A stretch of 64,000 bases of DNA from Nitrospirota bacterium (GCA_015233365.1 JADFXU010000002.1:1-64000); one strand, 5' to 3'; positions 53,805-63,845 are shown, counted from the first letter of the stretch. The notes: generated by a model from the letters alone, not told the origin. Translations and numbers: made by a program.

Positions 53805-54736
53805 CACGAATTGCGGTCAAGAATGAGATGTGCAGCACCGACGAGTCCGGCATCATCCCCCAGGGTGGAAGCAATAATCTGTACGTTATCATAAAGCTCC
53901 TTCAGTGCCCTCCTGGATGCCTCTTTTATTGCGGTTTCAACATAAATGTTCCATGCCCCTATGAGCCCTCCAGTAAGGATTATTGCCTCGGGGCTCATGA
54001 TGTTGATTATACCGGCAATGCCGATGCCGAGCCCTTTGCCTGCCTCGCGCAAAACATTTCTTGCCAGGGGATCTCCTTCAAGCGCGGCATTATAAATGTC
54101 TTTGGCCTTGATTTTATAAAAATTGCCGTTATTGAAATCCCTCAGAATGCTGCTTCCGCCCTTTTCAAGCTCGGCGACTGTGTTGCCTATAATAGCGGTT
54201 GCAGAGGCATACAGTTCGAGGCATCCTACATTGCCGCAGGGGCATTGCCGGCCTCCCGCGTTTATGCTCATGTGGCCTATTTCAGCGGCTACCGGAAGGA
54301 GCTTATCATGAAAAACTATCCCACCGCCTATGCCTGTGCCCAGGGTCAACATGACAAAGTTTCTGATATTCTTCCCCGCACCTGAAATTTTTTCACCATA
54401 TGCAGCTGCATTGGCATCGTTTTCAACAACAATTCGTGCCTTATAGTGTTTGCCTATTTCAGACTTCAGGTTAACACCGTCCAGTTTCGGAATGTTAGGA
54501 GATTTGATGACAATCCCGTTTGACCTGTCTACCAGACCCGCTGCCGCAATGCCTATGCCGGCAACATCCGCGGCATTCGGAGCGTATACTGATTCCAGCA
54601 ATTTGAACAGGACTTGCAAGGGGTCTTTACCGGTAGACGCCTTTGATTTCGAAACGACCTTCCCGTCCAAATCGAAGAGGGCGGCCCTTATGTTCGTACC
54701 GCCTAGATCGACACCTACAATATATTTATTTGCCAT
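53804..54736 (-). CDS. ROK-family glucokinase
   Basis: 310 residues. [13 protein letters not shown] (phosphate), [32 protein letters not shown], and the ROK zinc motif [10 protein letters not shown]. It phosphorylates glucose or a related sugar. First gene of the pair with lepA. Confidence 0.92.
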   Translation of the reverse strand: MANKYIVGVDLGGTNIRAALFDLDGKVVSKSKASTGKDPLQVLFKLLESVYAPNAADVAGIGIAAAGLVDRSNGIVIKSPNIPKLDGVNLKSEIGKHYKARIVVENDANAAAYGEKISGAGKNIRNFVMLTLGTGIGGGIVFHDKLLPVAAEIGHMSINAGGRQCPCGNVGCLELYASATAIIGNTVAELEKGGSSILRDFNNGNFYKIKAKDIYNAALEGDPLARNVLREAGKGLGIGIAGIINIMSPEAIILTGGLIGAWNIYVETAIKEASRRALKELYDNVQIIASTLGDDAGLVGAAHLILDRNS

Positions 54737-54912
54737 TCACTTTCCCAGGGTCTGCAAACGAATGCACAAGCAGTCCCTAATAACAATATATTATTTTAAA
54801 AACACTGACAGGCCAACCAGCCGGTAAGCCCTAAGGTTATATCTCTGGGGAACTCTAATGTAATATCACCATGAATATATTACCATATCCGGCTGCTTTG
54901 CGCAAAGTGTAC

Positions 54913-54997
54913 AGCTAATAGCCAAGAGCTAATAGCCGAGAGCTCAAAATTAAGGAGCCTGTGAACTCTTAGCTCTGGACTCTTAGCTCTTGGCTAT
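54913..54997. repeat. Heptamer inverted array, AGCTAAT/AGCCGAG words
   Basis: Left arm AGCTAAT, AGCCAAG, AGCTAAT, AGCCGAG, AGCT. Right arm AGCTCTGGACTCTTAGCTCT-type complement. Spacer about 26 nt. Lies between the divergent ROK gene and polA, immediately upstream of the polA -10 box. Confidence 0.88.
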
Positions 54998-55004
54998 CTT
55001 GTGA

Positions 55005-55010
55005 TATAAT
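55005..55010 (+). promoter_or_regulatory. Extended -10 box, near-leaderless polA
   Basis: TGATATAAT (TGn extension plus TATAAT) ends only 5 nt before the polA ATG at 55016. Transcription would begin at or just within the start codon. Confidence 0.55.
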
Positions 55011-55015
55011 CAAAA

Positions 55016-57769
55016 ATGGTTCTTTACCTTATCGATGGAAACTCCTATTTCTACAGGGCCTACCATGCGATAAAAAGGCTTTCCAACTCAAAAGGGATTC
55101 CCACAAACGCTGTCTACGGATTCACGACAATGATGCTGAAGATCGTCCGTGAGAAAAAACCTGATGCCCTTGCAATAGTTTTTGATTCACCGCTGCCGAC
55201 TGAACGGCACAGACTCTATGAACACTATAAAGCTCAGAGGCCTGAAACTCCGGGTGACCTGGTTGTTCAGATCCCCCGGATCAAGGAGATAATAAATGCC
55301 TTTAACATCCCGGTTTTCGAGATGCCCGGGTATGAGGCGGACGATGTGATCTGCACACTCGCAAGGAAGGCCGCCTTACAGCAGGCCGGTGTATTTATAG
55401 TGACCGGCGACAAAGATATGATGCAGGCAATCAATACGTCTATTAGAATTTACGACCCCATGAAAGAAGTTGTTATTGATGATGAATACATCAGGGAGCG
55501 CTTTGGAATGCCCCCTGAAAACATCGTCGAAATCATGGCGCTCACCGGTGATGCCGTCGACAATATACCGGGTGTTAAGGGCATCGGGGAAAAGACCGCT
55601 AAAAGTCTGCTTCTGGAGGCCGGGGGGCTGGACAAACTGTTGAGCTATCCTGAAAGAATAGAAAACAAGCGTCTGAGAAAAATGGTAATCGAAAACATCG
55701 AACAGATCAGGTTGAGCAAAGCGCTTGTGACTGTCGACGGGAATGTGCCGGTTGAGGCAAATCTGCCGGAACTCAGGATCAAAGAGCCGGACTGGGGTGC
55801 ACTTCTTCGCCTGTTTACGGAACTCGAATTCAGCAGCCTTGTAAAGCTCATCCCCTCAGGAGATTATGCCCCGCGTGGAGAATATATCACGATTGTCAGT
55901 ATTAAACATCTTCAGGAGTTTCTCGGGGCGAAAGATTCCCCTGGGCAGATTCAATATGCGCTCTTTGGGGATGACATCAATGAGTCGGAGCAGACCTCTT
56001 GCGCTTCAGGCATTATCCCCGAATTGTCATTCGACATAGAGGCCACAGGCAGAAAACCTATGAGCGATATTATTGTAGGGATTGCCCTGTGCAGGGAAAA
56101 AGGGAAGGCGTATTACGTGCCCATCAGACATTCGGGCATCCATTGCCCGGAAGATCAGCCGGTCGCGGGCCACGCCGCATCGTATAATGTTCAGGATGCC
56201 CTGGCTGTTTTAAAGCCGGTACTCGTGGACCCTGCCGTTGCGAAGACAGGACACAATCTCAAATATGACATGCTGATACTAAGACAGGAAGGAGTCCGCG
56301 TGCAGGGTACGCTTTACGATACTATGGTGGCGTCTTACCTGTTGAACCCCGTCAAACCCGATCACAGTCTCGAAAATTCGGCAAGTGAATACCTGAAACA
56401 CAAGAAACGCCCTTTTGCCGAAGTCCTCGGCAAAAGGCGATCATTCGCAGAAGTTCCCATTGACGAGGCTACGCGGTATTCTGCCGAAGATGCCGAACTG
56501 GCAATGGAACTGAAAGATGTTCTTTTCGGCAATCTGGAGAACGCGGGGCTCGAACGCCTGTACTTTGAAATCGAGATGCCGCTTATCTATATCCTGACGG
56601 ATATGGAAGAGACCGGAATTAAAATCGATGGGGAACGCGCGGAACAGTTGTCAGGGGAACTCGAACGTGACCTGGAGGCATTGCAGTCAAGGATATATGC
56701 GCTCGCAGGCAGCACCTTTAACATAAACTCGCCGCGCCAGCTTTGCAAGGTGCTTTTTGATGACCTCGGGATGAAACCGCTGAAAAAAACTAAAACTGGA
56801 TATTCCACAAGCGTGGATGTCCTCGAGGAACTTGCAAAAAGCCATGAACTCCCAGGGGAAATTCTTAACTACAGGACACTCTTTAAACTTAAAACAACGT
56901 ATACGGACACGCTGCCCGAACTTATCAATGCAAGGACAGGCCGCATCCATACTTCTTTCAACCAGACGGTAACCGCGACAGGGCGGTTAAGCAGCAGTGA
57001 CCCCAACCTCCAGAATATCCCGATACGCGGTGAATGGGGAATGAAAATCAGGGAGATTTTTATTGCAGCTGAGGGTCATTTGCTTGTTTCAGCAGACTAC
57101 TCCCAGATTGAGTTACGCATTCTTGCACACATGAGTGAAGACGAAAGCCTTATTGAGGCTTTTAAAAACAACATTGATGTTCATGCCAGGACAGCCTCGG
57201 AAATATTCGGAGTGCCGTTCGAAGCTGTCACGCCCGATATGAGGAGGATGGCCAAAGTTGTAAATTTCGGGATTGCCTATGGAATGAGTTCCTACGGGTT
57301 GTCCGAAGCGCTCTCCATAACGTCCAGGGAGGCGGCAGTGTATATAGAAAACTATTTCAACAGGCATACCGGCGTAAAACGCTATATTGAACGCATGATA
57401 CAGGCAGCGCAGCAGCATGGCTATGTTGCCACTCTTGTCGGCAGAAGAAGGCCGTTGCCTGAAATTACCAGCGCTAATGCGGTGATCAGACAGCAGGCAG
57501 AGAGGCTTGCCGTCAATACCCCGATCCAGGGCACTGCCGCTGATCTTATTAAGATAGCTATGGTGAGGGTTTCAAAGGCACTGAAGAAGAGGGCCCTTTC
57601 AGCAAGGATGCTCCTGCAGATTCACGATGAACTTCTTTTTGAAGTGCCTGAAAACGAGATAGATGAAACAGTGGAGTCAATCAGGGTTGAAATGGAATCC
57701 GCCCTTAATCTTTCGATCCCCCTGAAAGTAGAGATAGGGCAGGGGAAAAACTGGGCTGAGGCCCATTAA
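55016..57769 (+). CDS. polA: DNA polymerase I
   Basis: 917 residues with all three domains. The 5'-3' exonuclease has LIDGNSYFYRAYHA and DKDMMQ. The 3'-5' exonuclease keeps its acidic residues: SFDIEATG, TGHNLKYDML and YSAEDAELA. The polymerase domain has DYSQIELRILAH, RRMAKVVNFGIAYGMS and QIHDELLFE. Replication-repair enzyme. Both exonuclease sites look active. Confidence 0.98.
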   Translation: MVLYLIDGNSYFYRAYHAIKRLSNSKGIPTNAVYGFTTMMLKIVREKKPDALAIVFDSPLPTERHRLYEHYKAQRPETPGDLVVQIPRIKEIINAFNIPVFEMPGYEADDVICTLARKAALQQAGVFIVTGDKDMMQAINTSIRIYDPMKEVVIDDEYIRERFGMPPENIVEIMALTGDAVDNIPGVKGIGEKTAKSLLLEAGGLDKLLSYPERIENKRLRKMVIENIEQIRLSKALVTVDGNVPVEANLPELRIKEPDWGALLRLFTELEFSSLVKLIPSGDYAPRGEYITIVSIKHLQEFLGAKDSPGQIQYALFGDDINESEQTSCASGIIPELSFDIEATGRKPMSDIIVGIALCREKGKAYYVPIRHSGIHCPEDQPVAGHAASYNVQDALAVLKPVLVDPAVAKTGHNLKYDMLILRQEGVRVQGTLYDTMVASYLLNPVKPDHSLENSASEYLKHKKRPFAEVLGKRRSFAEVPIDEATRYSAEDAELAMELKDVLFGNLENAGLERLYFEIEMPLIYILTDMEETGIKIDGERAEQLSGELERDLEALQSRIYALAGSTFNINSPRQLCKVLFDDLGMKPLKKTKTGYSTSVDVLEELAKSHELPGEILNYRTLFKLKTTYTDTLPELINARTGRIHTSFNQTVTATGRLSSSDPNLQNIPIRGEWGMKIREIFIAAEGHLLVSADYSQIELRILAHMSEDESLIEAFKNNIDVHARTASEIFGVPFEAVTPDMRRMAKVVNFGIAYGMSSYGLSEALSITSREAAVYIENYFNRHTGVKRYIERMIQAAQQHGYVATLVGRRRPLPEITSANAVIRQQAERLAVNTPIQGTAADLIKIAMVRVSKALKKRALSARMLLQIHDELLFEVPENEIDETVESIRVEMESALNLSIPLKVEIGQGKNWAEAH

Positions 57770-57846
57770 ACTGTAACTCCTGACGGGTGTGCGTTATGAG
57801 TGGAAGGGTTATGCATCACGTATTACGGTTTCCTGGTATTTTTCCC

Positions 57847-57875
57847 TTGACAAATAGACACCTTCCTGTTATTGT
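57847..57875 (+). promoter_or_regulatory. Candidate promoter for the HU gene
   Basis: TTGACA at 57847-57852 with TATTGT at 57870-57875 (17-nt spacer). The HU start is 57937. Confidence 0.5.
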
Positions 57876-57936
57876 GTATACCGACTTGAACTGTACTAAT
57901 TAATTAATATATCGAGAGAAAAGGGGGGTAATAATT

Positions 57937-58209
57937 ATGACGAAGGCAGACCTTATCGAGAAGATAGCATCGGGTACAGGTATTTCAAAGGCCGATGCGG
58001 GAAGGGCACTGGATGCGACTATCGATGCAGTTAAATTTGCTCTGAAAAAAGGGCAAAAAGTTACACTGGTAGGTTTCGGAACGTTCTCAGTTGTAAAAAG
58101 AAAAGCCAGAAAAGGCCGCAATCCGAGGACAGGAGCCGATATTAAGATACCGGCAGCTAAAATCCCGAAATTCAGTGCCGGAAAAACATTGAAAGATGCA
58201 GTTAAATAA
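57937..58209 (+). CDS. hup: HU-family DNA-binding protein
   Basis: 90 residues. [15 protein letters not shown] helix start, [22 protein letters not shown] carries the DNA-intercalating Pro arm, and the C-terminus [14 protein letters not shown] matches. Nucleoid protein. Strong GGGGGG ribosome-binding site 10 nt upstream. Single-gene unit. Confidence 0.97.
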   Translation: MTKADLIEKIASGTGISKADAGRALDATIDAVKFALKKGQKVTLVGFGTFSVVKRKARKGRNPRTGADIKIPAAKIPKFSAGKTLKDAVK

Positions 58210-58268
58210 TAATTAGCAGGGCAAACCCGGCGACATATTGCCGGTTTTAACGAGGGTTTATTAATAAG

Positions 58269-58309
58269 AAAGAGGTGGGGGGATTATTATTCCTTCCACC
58301 TCTTTACCG
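58269..58309 (+). terminator. Hairpin terminator after the HU gene
   Basis: AAAGAGGTGG pairs with CCACCTCTTT across about 18 nt. A second smaller stem (AAACCCGGC/GCCGGTTTT) lies at 58224-58250. Confidence 0.7.
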
Positions 58310-58334
58310 TTTGACAGACAACAAGCCTCTGCAG

Positions 58335-58676
58335 TCATGAACAGGACTTGTCGTTGATATCCGTAGCTATGTAGACATCATTCTTTTCGTTGTACGTCAC
58401 GTTCACCATGTCGCCTGCCCTGAGGTCGCTGAGACTCTTGAATCCATCGCATTTCATCACGATTGTCGATTCCCCGGTGCTGAAAATGTATCCGCCGAGG
58501 TCGCCGGGTACTGGTGCTATGGATGGGTGAAACGGTTTGACTGCCAACGTTTTTGCCTGGCTGTCAATGGCCTTGACCTCTCCCCAATAGTTGCCCGTCT
58601 CTTCTCCGGCAATAACTGCACCTATGATTGACAACACGAAAAAAATTGCTATCGCTATGGTAACTATCTTATTCAT
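58335..58676 (-). CDS. Small secreted protein of unknown function
   Basis: 113 residues. Signal peptide (VTIAIAIFFVLSIIGAVIAGE). The mature part is beta-rich (GEVKAIDSQAKTLAVK, DMVNVTYNEKNDVYIATDI) and resembles small periplasmic OB-fold or DUF5666-like proteins. One Cys pair could be a disulfide. A purine-rich GGAGGGT lies before the ATG. Function unknown. Confidence 0.7.
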   Translation of the reverse strand: MNKIVTIAIAIFFVLSIIGAVIAGEETGNYWGEVKAIDSQAKTLAVKPFHPSIAPVPGDLGGYIFSTGESTIVMKCDGFKSLSDLRAGDMVNVTYNEKNDVYIATDINDKSCS

Positions 58677-58680
58677 GGTA

Positions 58681-58858
58681 CCCTCCTTTACATCAGGCCG
58701 TGCGGGCCCTGGTTAAATGTATCTTTAAGCAGCTCCTGATTAAAGAGTACCAAAATAGTCCTGTTTACACAACAAAAAGAACCATTATTTGCCTATGACG
58801 TTCAATAAAGCTGCCGGTCACGCTAAAAAAGGCCGGCAAACGCTATATGCTATACTAA
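58681..58858. other. Intergenic, no gene seen
   Basis: Between the small secreted gene and the TIR element. AAAGGCCGGC-type GC patches but no frame or clear promoter was identified. Confidence 0.6.
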
Positions 58859-59042
58859 AGTGCCTCTATTCACAAATGAGGTTGCATTCGAGCGCCGCTC
58901 TGCCCCAAAAGTCTTCGACTTTCGGGAACCCCGAAGAGTTGATAAACTCTTTGGGGTAGAACTGTACGCCTCAGTCGCGCGCCTCGCCGGCGCGGCGCAT
59001 CGACGCTCTCGGTGCGACACCGCATTTATGAATAGAAGCACT
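58859..59042. mobile_element. 184-bp MITE-like element with terminal inverted repeats
   Basis: The left end AGTGCCTCTATTCACAAATG (58859-58878) and the right end, read inverted, AGTGCTTCTATTCATAAATG (59042-59023) match except at 2 positions. Inside are two strong hairpins: AAAGTC-TTC-GACTTT and CCCCGAAGAGTT...AACTCTTTGGGG. It is GC-rich toward the right. It ends 7 nt before the universal stress protein start. It carries no transposase and no protein signature in either strand. Confidence 0.78.
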
Positions 59043-59049
59043 AAAATAC

Positions 59050-59928
59050 ATGGACCATAAAAAAACAATACTCGCCGCAGTCGATTTCGGGGCTGATACA
59101 GAAAAAGTTTTGTCGTATGCTTTATGGTTGTCTCAGGCTCTCGATGATGGCGACGGTGACATCACCATGCTCAATGCAATGGATTATGCCCTTACTCCTC
59201 CTGCCTACCTTCTGCCCTATATTGATCAGGAAGAAGAGGCAATCGGGGCGGAGTTGAAGAAATGGGCCGATCTTCTGAAGCCATACGGTGCAACCGCAAG
59301 AGGAAGGATCGCGTTCGGAAGGCTTGTAGAAACTTTCAGCAAAACAATACTCGAACTTACAGTTGCGGCCCTTGTACTTGCTCACAAATCTCACCTGATA
59401 AGGACCAGCAGTTCGGAGCGGCTGATGAAATCGCTGGCCATTCCCATGCTGGTTGTCCGGGGACAGAAAGCTGACAGCTCCGTATTGGGTTCAGTCGCGA
59501 TAAAAAATATTTTGTGCGCCGTTGATTTTTCCGATCACTCACGAAAGGCTTTTGAATTCGCGCTCTTTTTATCGCGAAAAAATTCGTCCACCCTTACAGT
59601 CACACATATACTCTCAAGCATTAAACTGGAAAAAAGTTTTGACAGGCTGAGTAATTTGAGCGAAGAGGAAAAACAAGGATATAGGAATCACTCATATCAG
59701 GAGGCGGAGAAATCGATATGTTCTCTGTCAGACATATGTGACGGGGCAGAGCGCATTGTCCGGACAGGGGTCCCTTATAAAGCGATCAATGAGCTTGCAG
59801 TGGAGAAAAATGCAGAGCTGGTTGTCATCGGGGCGCAGGGCGTTTCTTCCACAAAGGGTGTTCTGCTCGGAAGCGTCGCGGAAGCACTGGTCAAATCTTC
59901 ACCTTGCCCTGTGATGCTTGTACGTTAA
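59050..59928 (+). CDS. Universal stress protein, two UspA domains
   Basis: 292 residues. Two UspA domains, about 1-140 and 150-292. The second has the ATP-binding pattern G-A-Q-G, nine residues, then G-S (VIGAQGVSSTKGVLLGSVAEAL). The first lacks it (HKSHLIRTSSSERLMKS), so it may not bind ATP. The stop is directly followed by the next gene's ATG (TAAATG). No clear RBS before the start; the MITE-like element ends 7 nt upstream. Confidence 0.92.
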   Translation: MDHKKTILAAVDFGADTEKVLSYALWLSQALDDGDGDITMLNAMDYALTPPAYLLPYIDQEEEAIGAELKKWADLLKPYGATARGRIAFGRLVETFSKTILELTVAALVLAHKSHLIRTSSSERLMKSLAIPMLVVRGQKADSSVLGSVAIKNILCAVDFSDHSRKAFEFALFLSRKNSSTLTVTHILSSIKLEKSFDRLSNLSEEEKQGYRNHSYQEAEKSICSLSDICDGAERIVRTGVPYKAINELAVEKNAELVVIGAQGVSSTKGVLLGSVAEALVKSSPCPVMLVR

Positions 59929-60975
59929 ATGATACAACCTGTTTTGTTTCTCATCTTCAGCCTCCTCATGATACTGCTCAGCGCCGAATTTTTCACTAAT
60001 GGCATCGAATCGTTCGGCAGACGGCTCTCGTTGTCCCAGGCTGTTGTCGGAAGCATATTCGCGGCGATCGGCACTGCCTTGCCCGAGACCATACTTCCAC
60101 TTGTAGCCATTCTGCTGCATGGCGGCGATACGGCAAGGAAGATCGGCGTAGGAGCCATACTCGGCGCACCTTTCATGCTTTCGACACTTGCTTTTTTTGC
60201 TGTAGGACTGACAGTGCTGATCTGCAGGCTCCGGAACAAAAGGAAATTCGTCCTCCATGTTGAGCCCGGTTCCACTAAACGGGACCTCGTCTTTTTCATT
60301 GTCATGTATGGCGCAGCCATTTTCGTTCCCTTCCTTGTACCCCACAGTCATCTACTGGTTGGAGGTTTTCTTGTCTCCGGTTATGTGCTGTATGTGTACT
60401 CTGCATTTAAGGCGGAAAGCGCTGATATCCTCCATGCCGAACAGCTGCATTTTGAGAAGCTGTATACGGACTTCAGGCGGTTTGCCGGCATGGAACTCGG
60501 ATCAGCGAGGCCTGAACCATACAAAAACACGTCATTGTTACTCATTTGCTTTCAGGTAACCGCCTCGCTTGTTACTATGGTGGGCGGCGCCCATATATTT
60601 GTAGGGGGTCTTGAAAGGCTTTCACTCTCGTGGGGAATGAGCCCTCTGTTGTTTGCTCTGCTTGTCGCACCCATTGCCACTGAATTGCCCGAAAAATTCA
60701 ATAGCATAACATGGACGCTGAAAGGCAGGGACACTCTTGCCCTCGGAAACATCACGGGCGCAATGGTGTTTCAATCGACTTTTACAGTCTCGGTCGGGCT
60801 GTTTTTTACCGACTGGCGTATTTCGGGACTGGCTCTTCTGTCTGCTGTCCTGGCGCTGGTCTCTTCTCTGATTGTCATTGTGAGCATTCAATTTGGAAAG
60901 AAAGTCTCACCCGGTGCCATGCTTTTCGGGGGAGTAATTTATGCCATTTATGCGCTTGCCATATTAAGCTCATAG
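59929..60975 (+). CDS. CaCA-family sodium/calcium exchanger-like protein
   Basis: 348 residues, about 10 helices. Two alpha-repeats carry the exchanger acidic motif: AIGTALPETILP in the first and APIATELPEKFN in the second. A cytoplasmic loop lies between them. It should exchange Na+ or H+ with Ca2+ or another cation across the inner membrane. It starts right after the USP stop, so the two genes are coupled. Confidence 0.9.
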   Translation: MIQPVLFLIFSLLMILLSAEFFTNGIESFGRRLSLSQAVVGSIFAAIGTALPETILPLVAILLHGGDTARKIGVGAILGAPFMLSTLAFFAVGLTVLICRLRNKRKFVLHVEPGSTKRDLVFFIVMYGAAIFVPFLVPHSHLLVGGFLVSGYVLYVYSAFKAESADILHAEQLHFEKLYTDFRRFAGMELGSARPEPYKNTSLLLICFQVTASLVTMVGGAHIFVGGLERLSLSWGMSPLLFALLVAPIATELPEKFNSITWTLKGRDTLALGNITGAMVFQSTFTVSVGLFFTDWRISGLALLSAVLALVSSLIVIVSIQFGKKVSPGAMLFGGVIYAIYALAILSS

Positions 60976-60992
60976 CTCATGGCCGCACTACA

Positions 60993-62951
60993 CTACCTGC
61001 GGATAGAGCGGATAAATTCCTTTAATTGTTCTTCATTCTCCAACGGCTCATAACATGAACCGCCCATACACGGGATGATGCGGTTGCGGTCTTTGGAGTA
61101 AACAATGCTTGCATATGGGACGAATAGAGAGGCAGCCGCATCGGCGAGCCTGCTCTCCGGAAGAGCTTCCACTGTCAGCCGCATCATGTTAAAATACGCA
61201 TCCAGCGAGCAGAAATAATGTCCGGCATGGACGCCTAACTCGCTTACATTTGCCGAGAAAGTCTCAAGCGAAATCTCCGCATACCGCTTGTAGAGTGAGT
61301 TGTCGGTTGCGTAAAACAATTTAATCAGCAGCGCGATCGCTGCGGCATTAGCCGATGGATGCGGAATGTCTTCAACACCTTTCAGCGCGAGGTCGAGCAC
61401 TGCCGTATCAGCATCGAAAAAGCCGCCCCCGTCCTTGTCCCAGAATCTATCTATGCATTGCTCCATAAGCTGATCGGCCTTTTGAAGATATTCTCCCATG
61501 CCGCTGACTTCATAAGCTGCGACAAGGGCCTCGATCAGATATATGTAATCGTCCGACAGCGCGCTTATTTCGTCGGAATGGAGCAGTTCTTTGCCCGGCC
61601 AGCGGATTTCCAGCACTCTTTTCAGACTCTTAAGTGCAAAATCTTTGACGGCAATTTCCTTAAATGCCCGGTACGCCTTAAAATATGATGTTACCATCAT
61701 GCCGTTCAAAGAGGTGTAAACCGTTGCATCGATGAAGGGCTCTTCCCTGGTCTGGCGTGCCTGAAGCAGTTTTCTTTTCCCCTCCCTGATAACATCGTCA
61801 ACCCGACCCGCATCTATTTTGAGTTTACGGGCGATGTCGCCGCTTTCAGCGGCAATAAACAGGACCCGCTTCGACCTGTCGTGGTGCATGCTCCCCCGTT
61901 CGTGCAGCAGGTGCAGGGAGAGCACCTGAAATTCCTCATCATTCAGCACTCTCCTGAAATCATCTTCGGTCCAGGTAAAATACCCTCCCTCATCATCCGG
62001 GGTGACGTCGGCATCCTGGCTTGCATAAAACCCTCCCTCCGGACCTGAAAGGACATCCCTGGTAAAGCTGATAATTCCCATTGCGACTTCTTTGAAATAT
62101 TCGTTGCCGAAAATGGACCAGGCATCGACATAATTTCGCAGAAGCCATGCATTATCGTCGGCCATTTTCTCGAAGTGAGGAACGGTCCATCCTTCATCAA
62201 CAGAGTAGCGGTGGAACCCCCCCTTGAGCTGATCATGTGACCCGCCTTTGGCCATGGCCTCGAGTGTTTTTATCGCAGCGTGGCCGCACGGCTTATTGCC
62301 TGTAAAAAAATACCTGTAAAGCAGGAATGAGATCGCGCCGGGCATGGGAAATTTCGGGGCAGTGCCGAAACCTCCGTTTAGAGGGTCAAACTGCGACAAT
62401 ATAGTGCTCTGCGCGGCGTCAAGCAGCGCTCTATTTATTTCTCCCCGGCCAGCGGGTTTCAGCCTGATAAAATCCATGAGCCGTTCGGTAAAACTTTCGA
62501 CTTCCTGCCTGTTGGACTGATACATTTTGATGATTTCCCTTAGCACCTTCTTAAAGCCCGGTCTTCCGAGGCTGTCTTCAGGCGGGAAATAGGTGCCTCC
62601 GAAGAACGGCTTTTTGTCAGGGGTCAGGAAGACGCTCAGGGGCCAGCCGCCTCCGGCTCCAATTGCTGTCACCGCCCGCTGATAGCGTCTGTCGATATCC
62701 GGCCGTTCATCCCTGTCGAGTTTAATGCTTACAAAATTCTCGTTGAGAAGCGCGGTAATTTCGTCATCGAAAAAACATTCTTTTGCCATTACATGACACC
62801 AGTGGCACCATATGGCTCCGGAACTGAGGAAAACCGATTTGTTCTCTCGGCGCGCTTTTTCGAATGCTTCGTCGGACCAGGGATACCAATCTATTTTCTG
62901 GTCAGCGGCATGTGTCAGATAGGGAGACCTCTCTCCAGCGAGTCTGTTCAT
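60993..62951 (-). CDS. DUF255 thioredoxin-like / (alpha/alpha)6 protein (YyaL, SSP411 family)
   Basis: About 652 residues. The thioredoxin-like N-domain has NRLAGERSPYL, WYPWSDEAFEKA and WCHWCHVM (CxxC), and GGWPLSVFLTPD. A long helical glycosidase-like domain follows, with HDQLKGGFHRYSVDEGWTVPHFEKM. ATG 62951 overlaps the previous stop as ATGA. Its cellular role is not established. Confidence 0.93.
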   Translation of the reverse strand: MNRLAGERSPYLTHAADQKIDWYPWSDEAFEKARRENKSVFLSSGAIWCHWCHVMAKECFFDDEITALLNENFVSIKLDRDERPDIDRRYQRAVTAIGAGGGWPLSVFLTPDKKPFFGGTYFPPEDSLGRPGFKKVLREIIKMYQSNRQEVESFTERLMDFIRLKPAGRGEINRALLDAAQSTILSQFDPLNGGFGTAPKFPMPGAISFLLYRYFFTGNKPCGHAAIKTLEAMAKGGSHDQLKGGFHRYSVDEGWTVPHFEKMADDNAWLLRNYVDAWSIFGNEYFKEVAMGIISFTRDVLSGPEGGFYASQDADVTPDDEGGYFTWTEDDFRRVLNDEEFQVLSLHLLHERGSMHHDRSKRVLFIAAESGDIARKLKIDAGRVDDVIREGKRKLLQARQTREEPFIDATVYTSLNGMMVTSYFKAYRAFKEIAVKDFALKSLKRVLEIRWPGKELLHSDEISALSDDYIYLIEALVAAYEVSGMGEYLQKADQLMEQCIDRFWDKDGGGFFDADTAVLDLALKGVEDIPHPSANAAAIALLIKLFYATDNSLYKRYAEISLETFSANVSELGVHAGHYFCSLDAYFNMMRLTVEALPESRLADAAASLFVPYASIVYSKDRNRIIPCMGGSCYEPLENEEQLKEFIRSIRR

Positions 62952-63364
62952 TTTCTGAAAAACCCGAGTTTCTCGATCTCGGTCATTGCCCATTGATCTT
63001 CAAGCAATTCGTCCCCGGCCAGGTTTTCTTTTGTCCGCGCGTATTCCTTAAGAAAATACCAGGCTATACGTTTCTCAATGCTGTTGAGCCGTTTGTCCAC
63101 ATCCGCAGCAACATCTCTGACTGCCCACCGGACGCTTAGTCCGTTGATGATGCCGTCGAGCAGTTCATCGCTTATCTCCGCCTGCATCATCATAATTAGC
63201 CGGTCATTCTCTGTGATCAGTTTCATGGGCTGTGCAGGTTCACTCAGCGTGAGGTTCTTCTTTTTCGCCCAAGAAATTATACTTGGCACATAAAAAATAT
63301 CGGAAATGAAGAATTCCCTGCCGAGATTTCTCAACAACCCATCTAAGTCCTGAGTAAAAATCAT
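62948..63364 (-). CDS. Hypothetical protein, cytoplasmic
   Basis: 138 residues with no signal peptide or membrane segment. A helical segment DVDKRLNSIEKRIAWYFLKEY and a hydrophobic centre are visible. Not recognised. GGAGGA lies 4-5 nt before ATG 63364. Overlaps the DUF255 gene, so they are likely cotranscribed. Confidence 0.65.
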   Translation of the reverse strand: MIFTQDLDGLLRNLGREFFISDIFYVPSIISWAKKKNLTLSEPAQPMKLITENDRLIMMMQAEISDELLDGIINGLSVRWAVRDVAADVDKRLNSIEKRIAWYFLKEYARTKENLAGDELLEDQWAMTEIEKLGFFRK

Positions 63365-63394
63365 TATGTCCTCCTTGCATCGCAGCTTGCAAGT

Positions 63395-63841
63395 CTAAAA
63401 TGTCGCCGGGTCTTCAGGGGGAAGCTCACTCTCGTCAAAGGGCATGACCCCGAGCTGTCTCATGACAGATTCGATCCCTTCAAGCATGGCTGAATAATCG
63501 TAATCGGACAGGCTTTCATGCAGAGCCTGATCCACTACCCGGTCAAAAGCTTCATAATCGAATGTCCTGTCAAGCACGCCGGACCGGGACAGCACATCAA
63601 AAATGGTTTTATCGTCGTTAAGGTTGTCATCAGCAGAAATGTTGAGCAATGCCCGATGACCGGGCAAGAGCAGGTACCACTGCATTGCGCTGCCCAGGGC
63701 ATCGTAAAGCGTCACAATGCCTGCCGCGATCTTTCCCTGTCTGAGCCTTCGCTTTCCACCCCGTATGTGCAGTTTTGCCTGTTGCAGCGCAGCTGCTTCA
63801 GGACCGAGTTCATCAGCGTTCATTAATCCCGCATGCGGCAT
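63395..63841 (-). CDS. Hypothetical protein, helical
   Basis: 148 residues. An N-terminal helical stretch (AAALQQAKLHIRGGKRRLRQGKIAAGIVTLYDALGSAM in part) and an acidic C-terminus (ESELPPEDPATF). No recognised domain. It starts 4 nt after the upstream gene's stop, and about 30 nt precede the next gene. Likely one operon with its neighbours. Confidence 0.65.
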   Translation of the reverse strand: MPHAGLMNADELGPEAAALQQAKLHIRGGKRRLRQGKIAAGIVTLYDALGSAMQWYLLLPGHRALLNISADDNLNDDKTIFDVLSRSGVLDRTFDYEAFDRVVDQALHESLSDYDYSAMLEGIESVMRQLGVMPFDESELPPEDPATF

Positions 63842-63845
63842 TGCA

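Noticed and set aside
58850-59068. Overlapping short frames on both strands
   Set aside because: They lie wholly in the TIR element, with low-complexity, hairpin-driven sequence and no ribosome-binding site.
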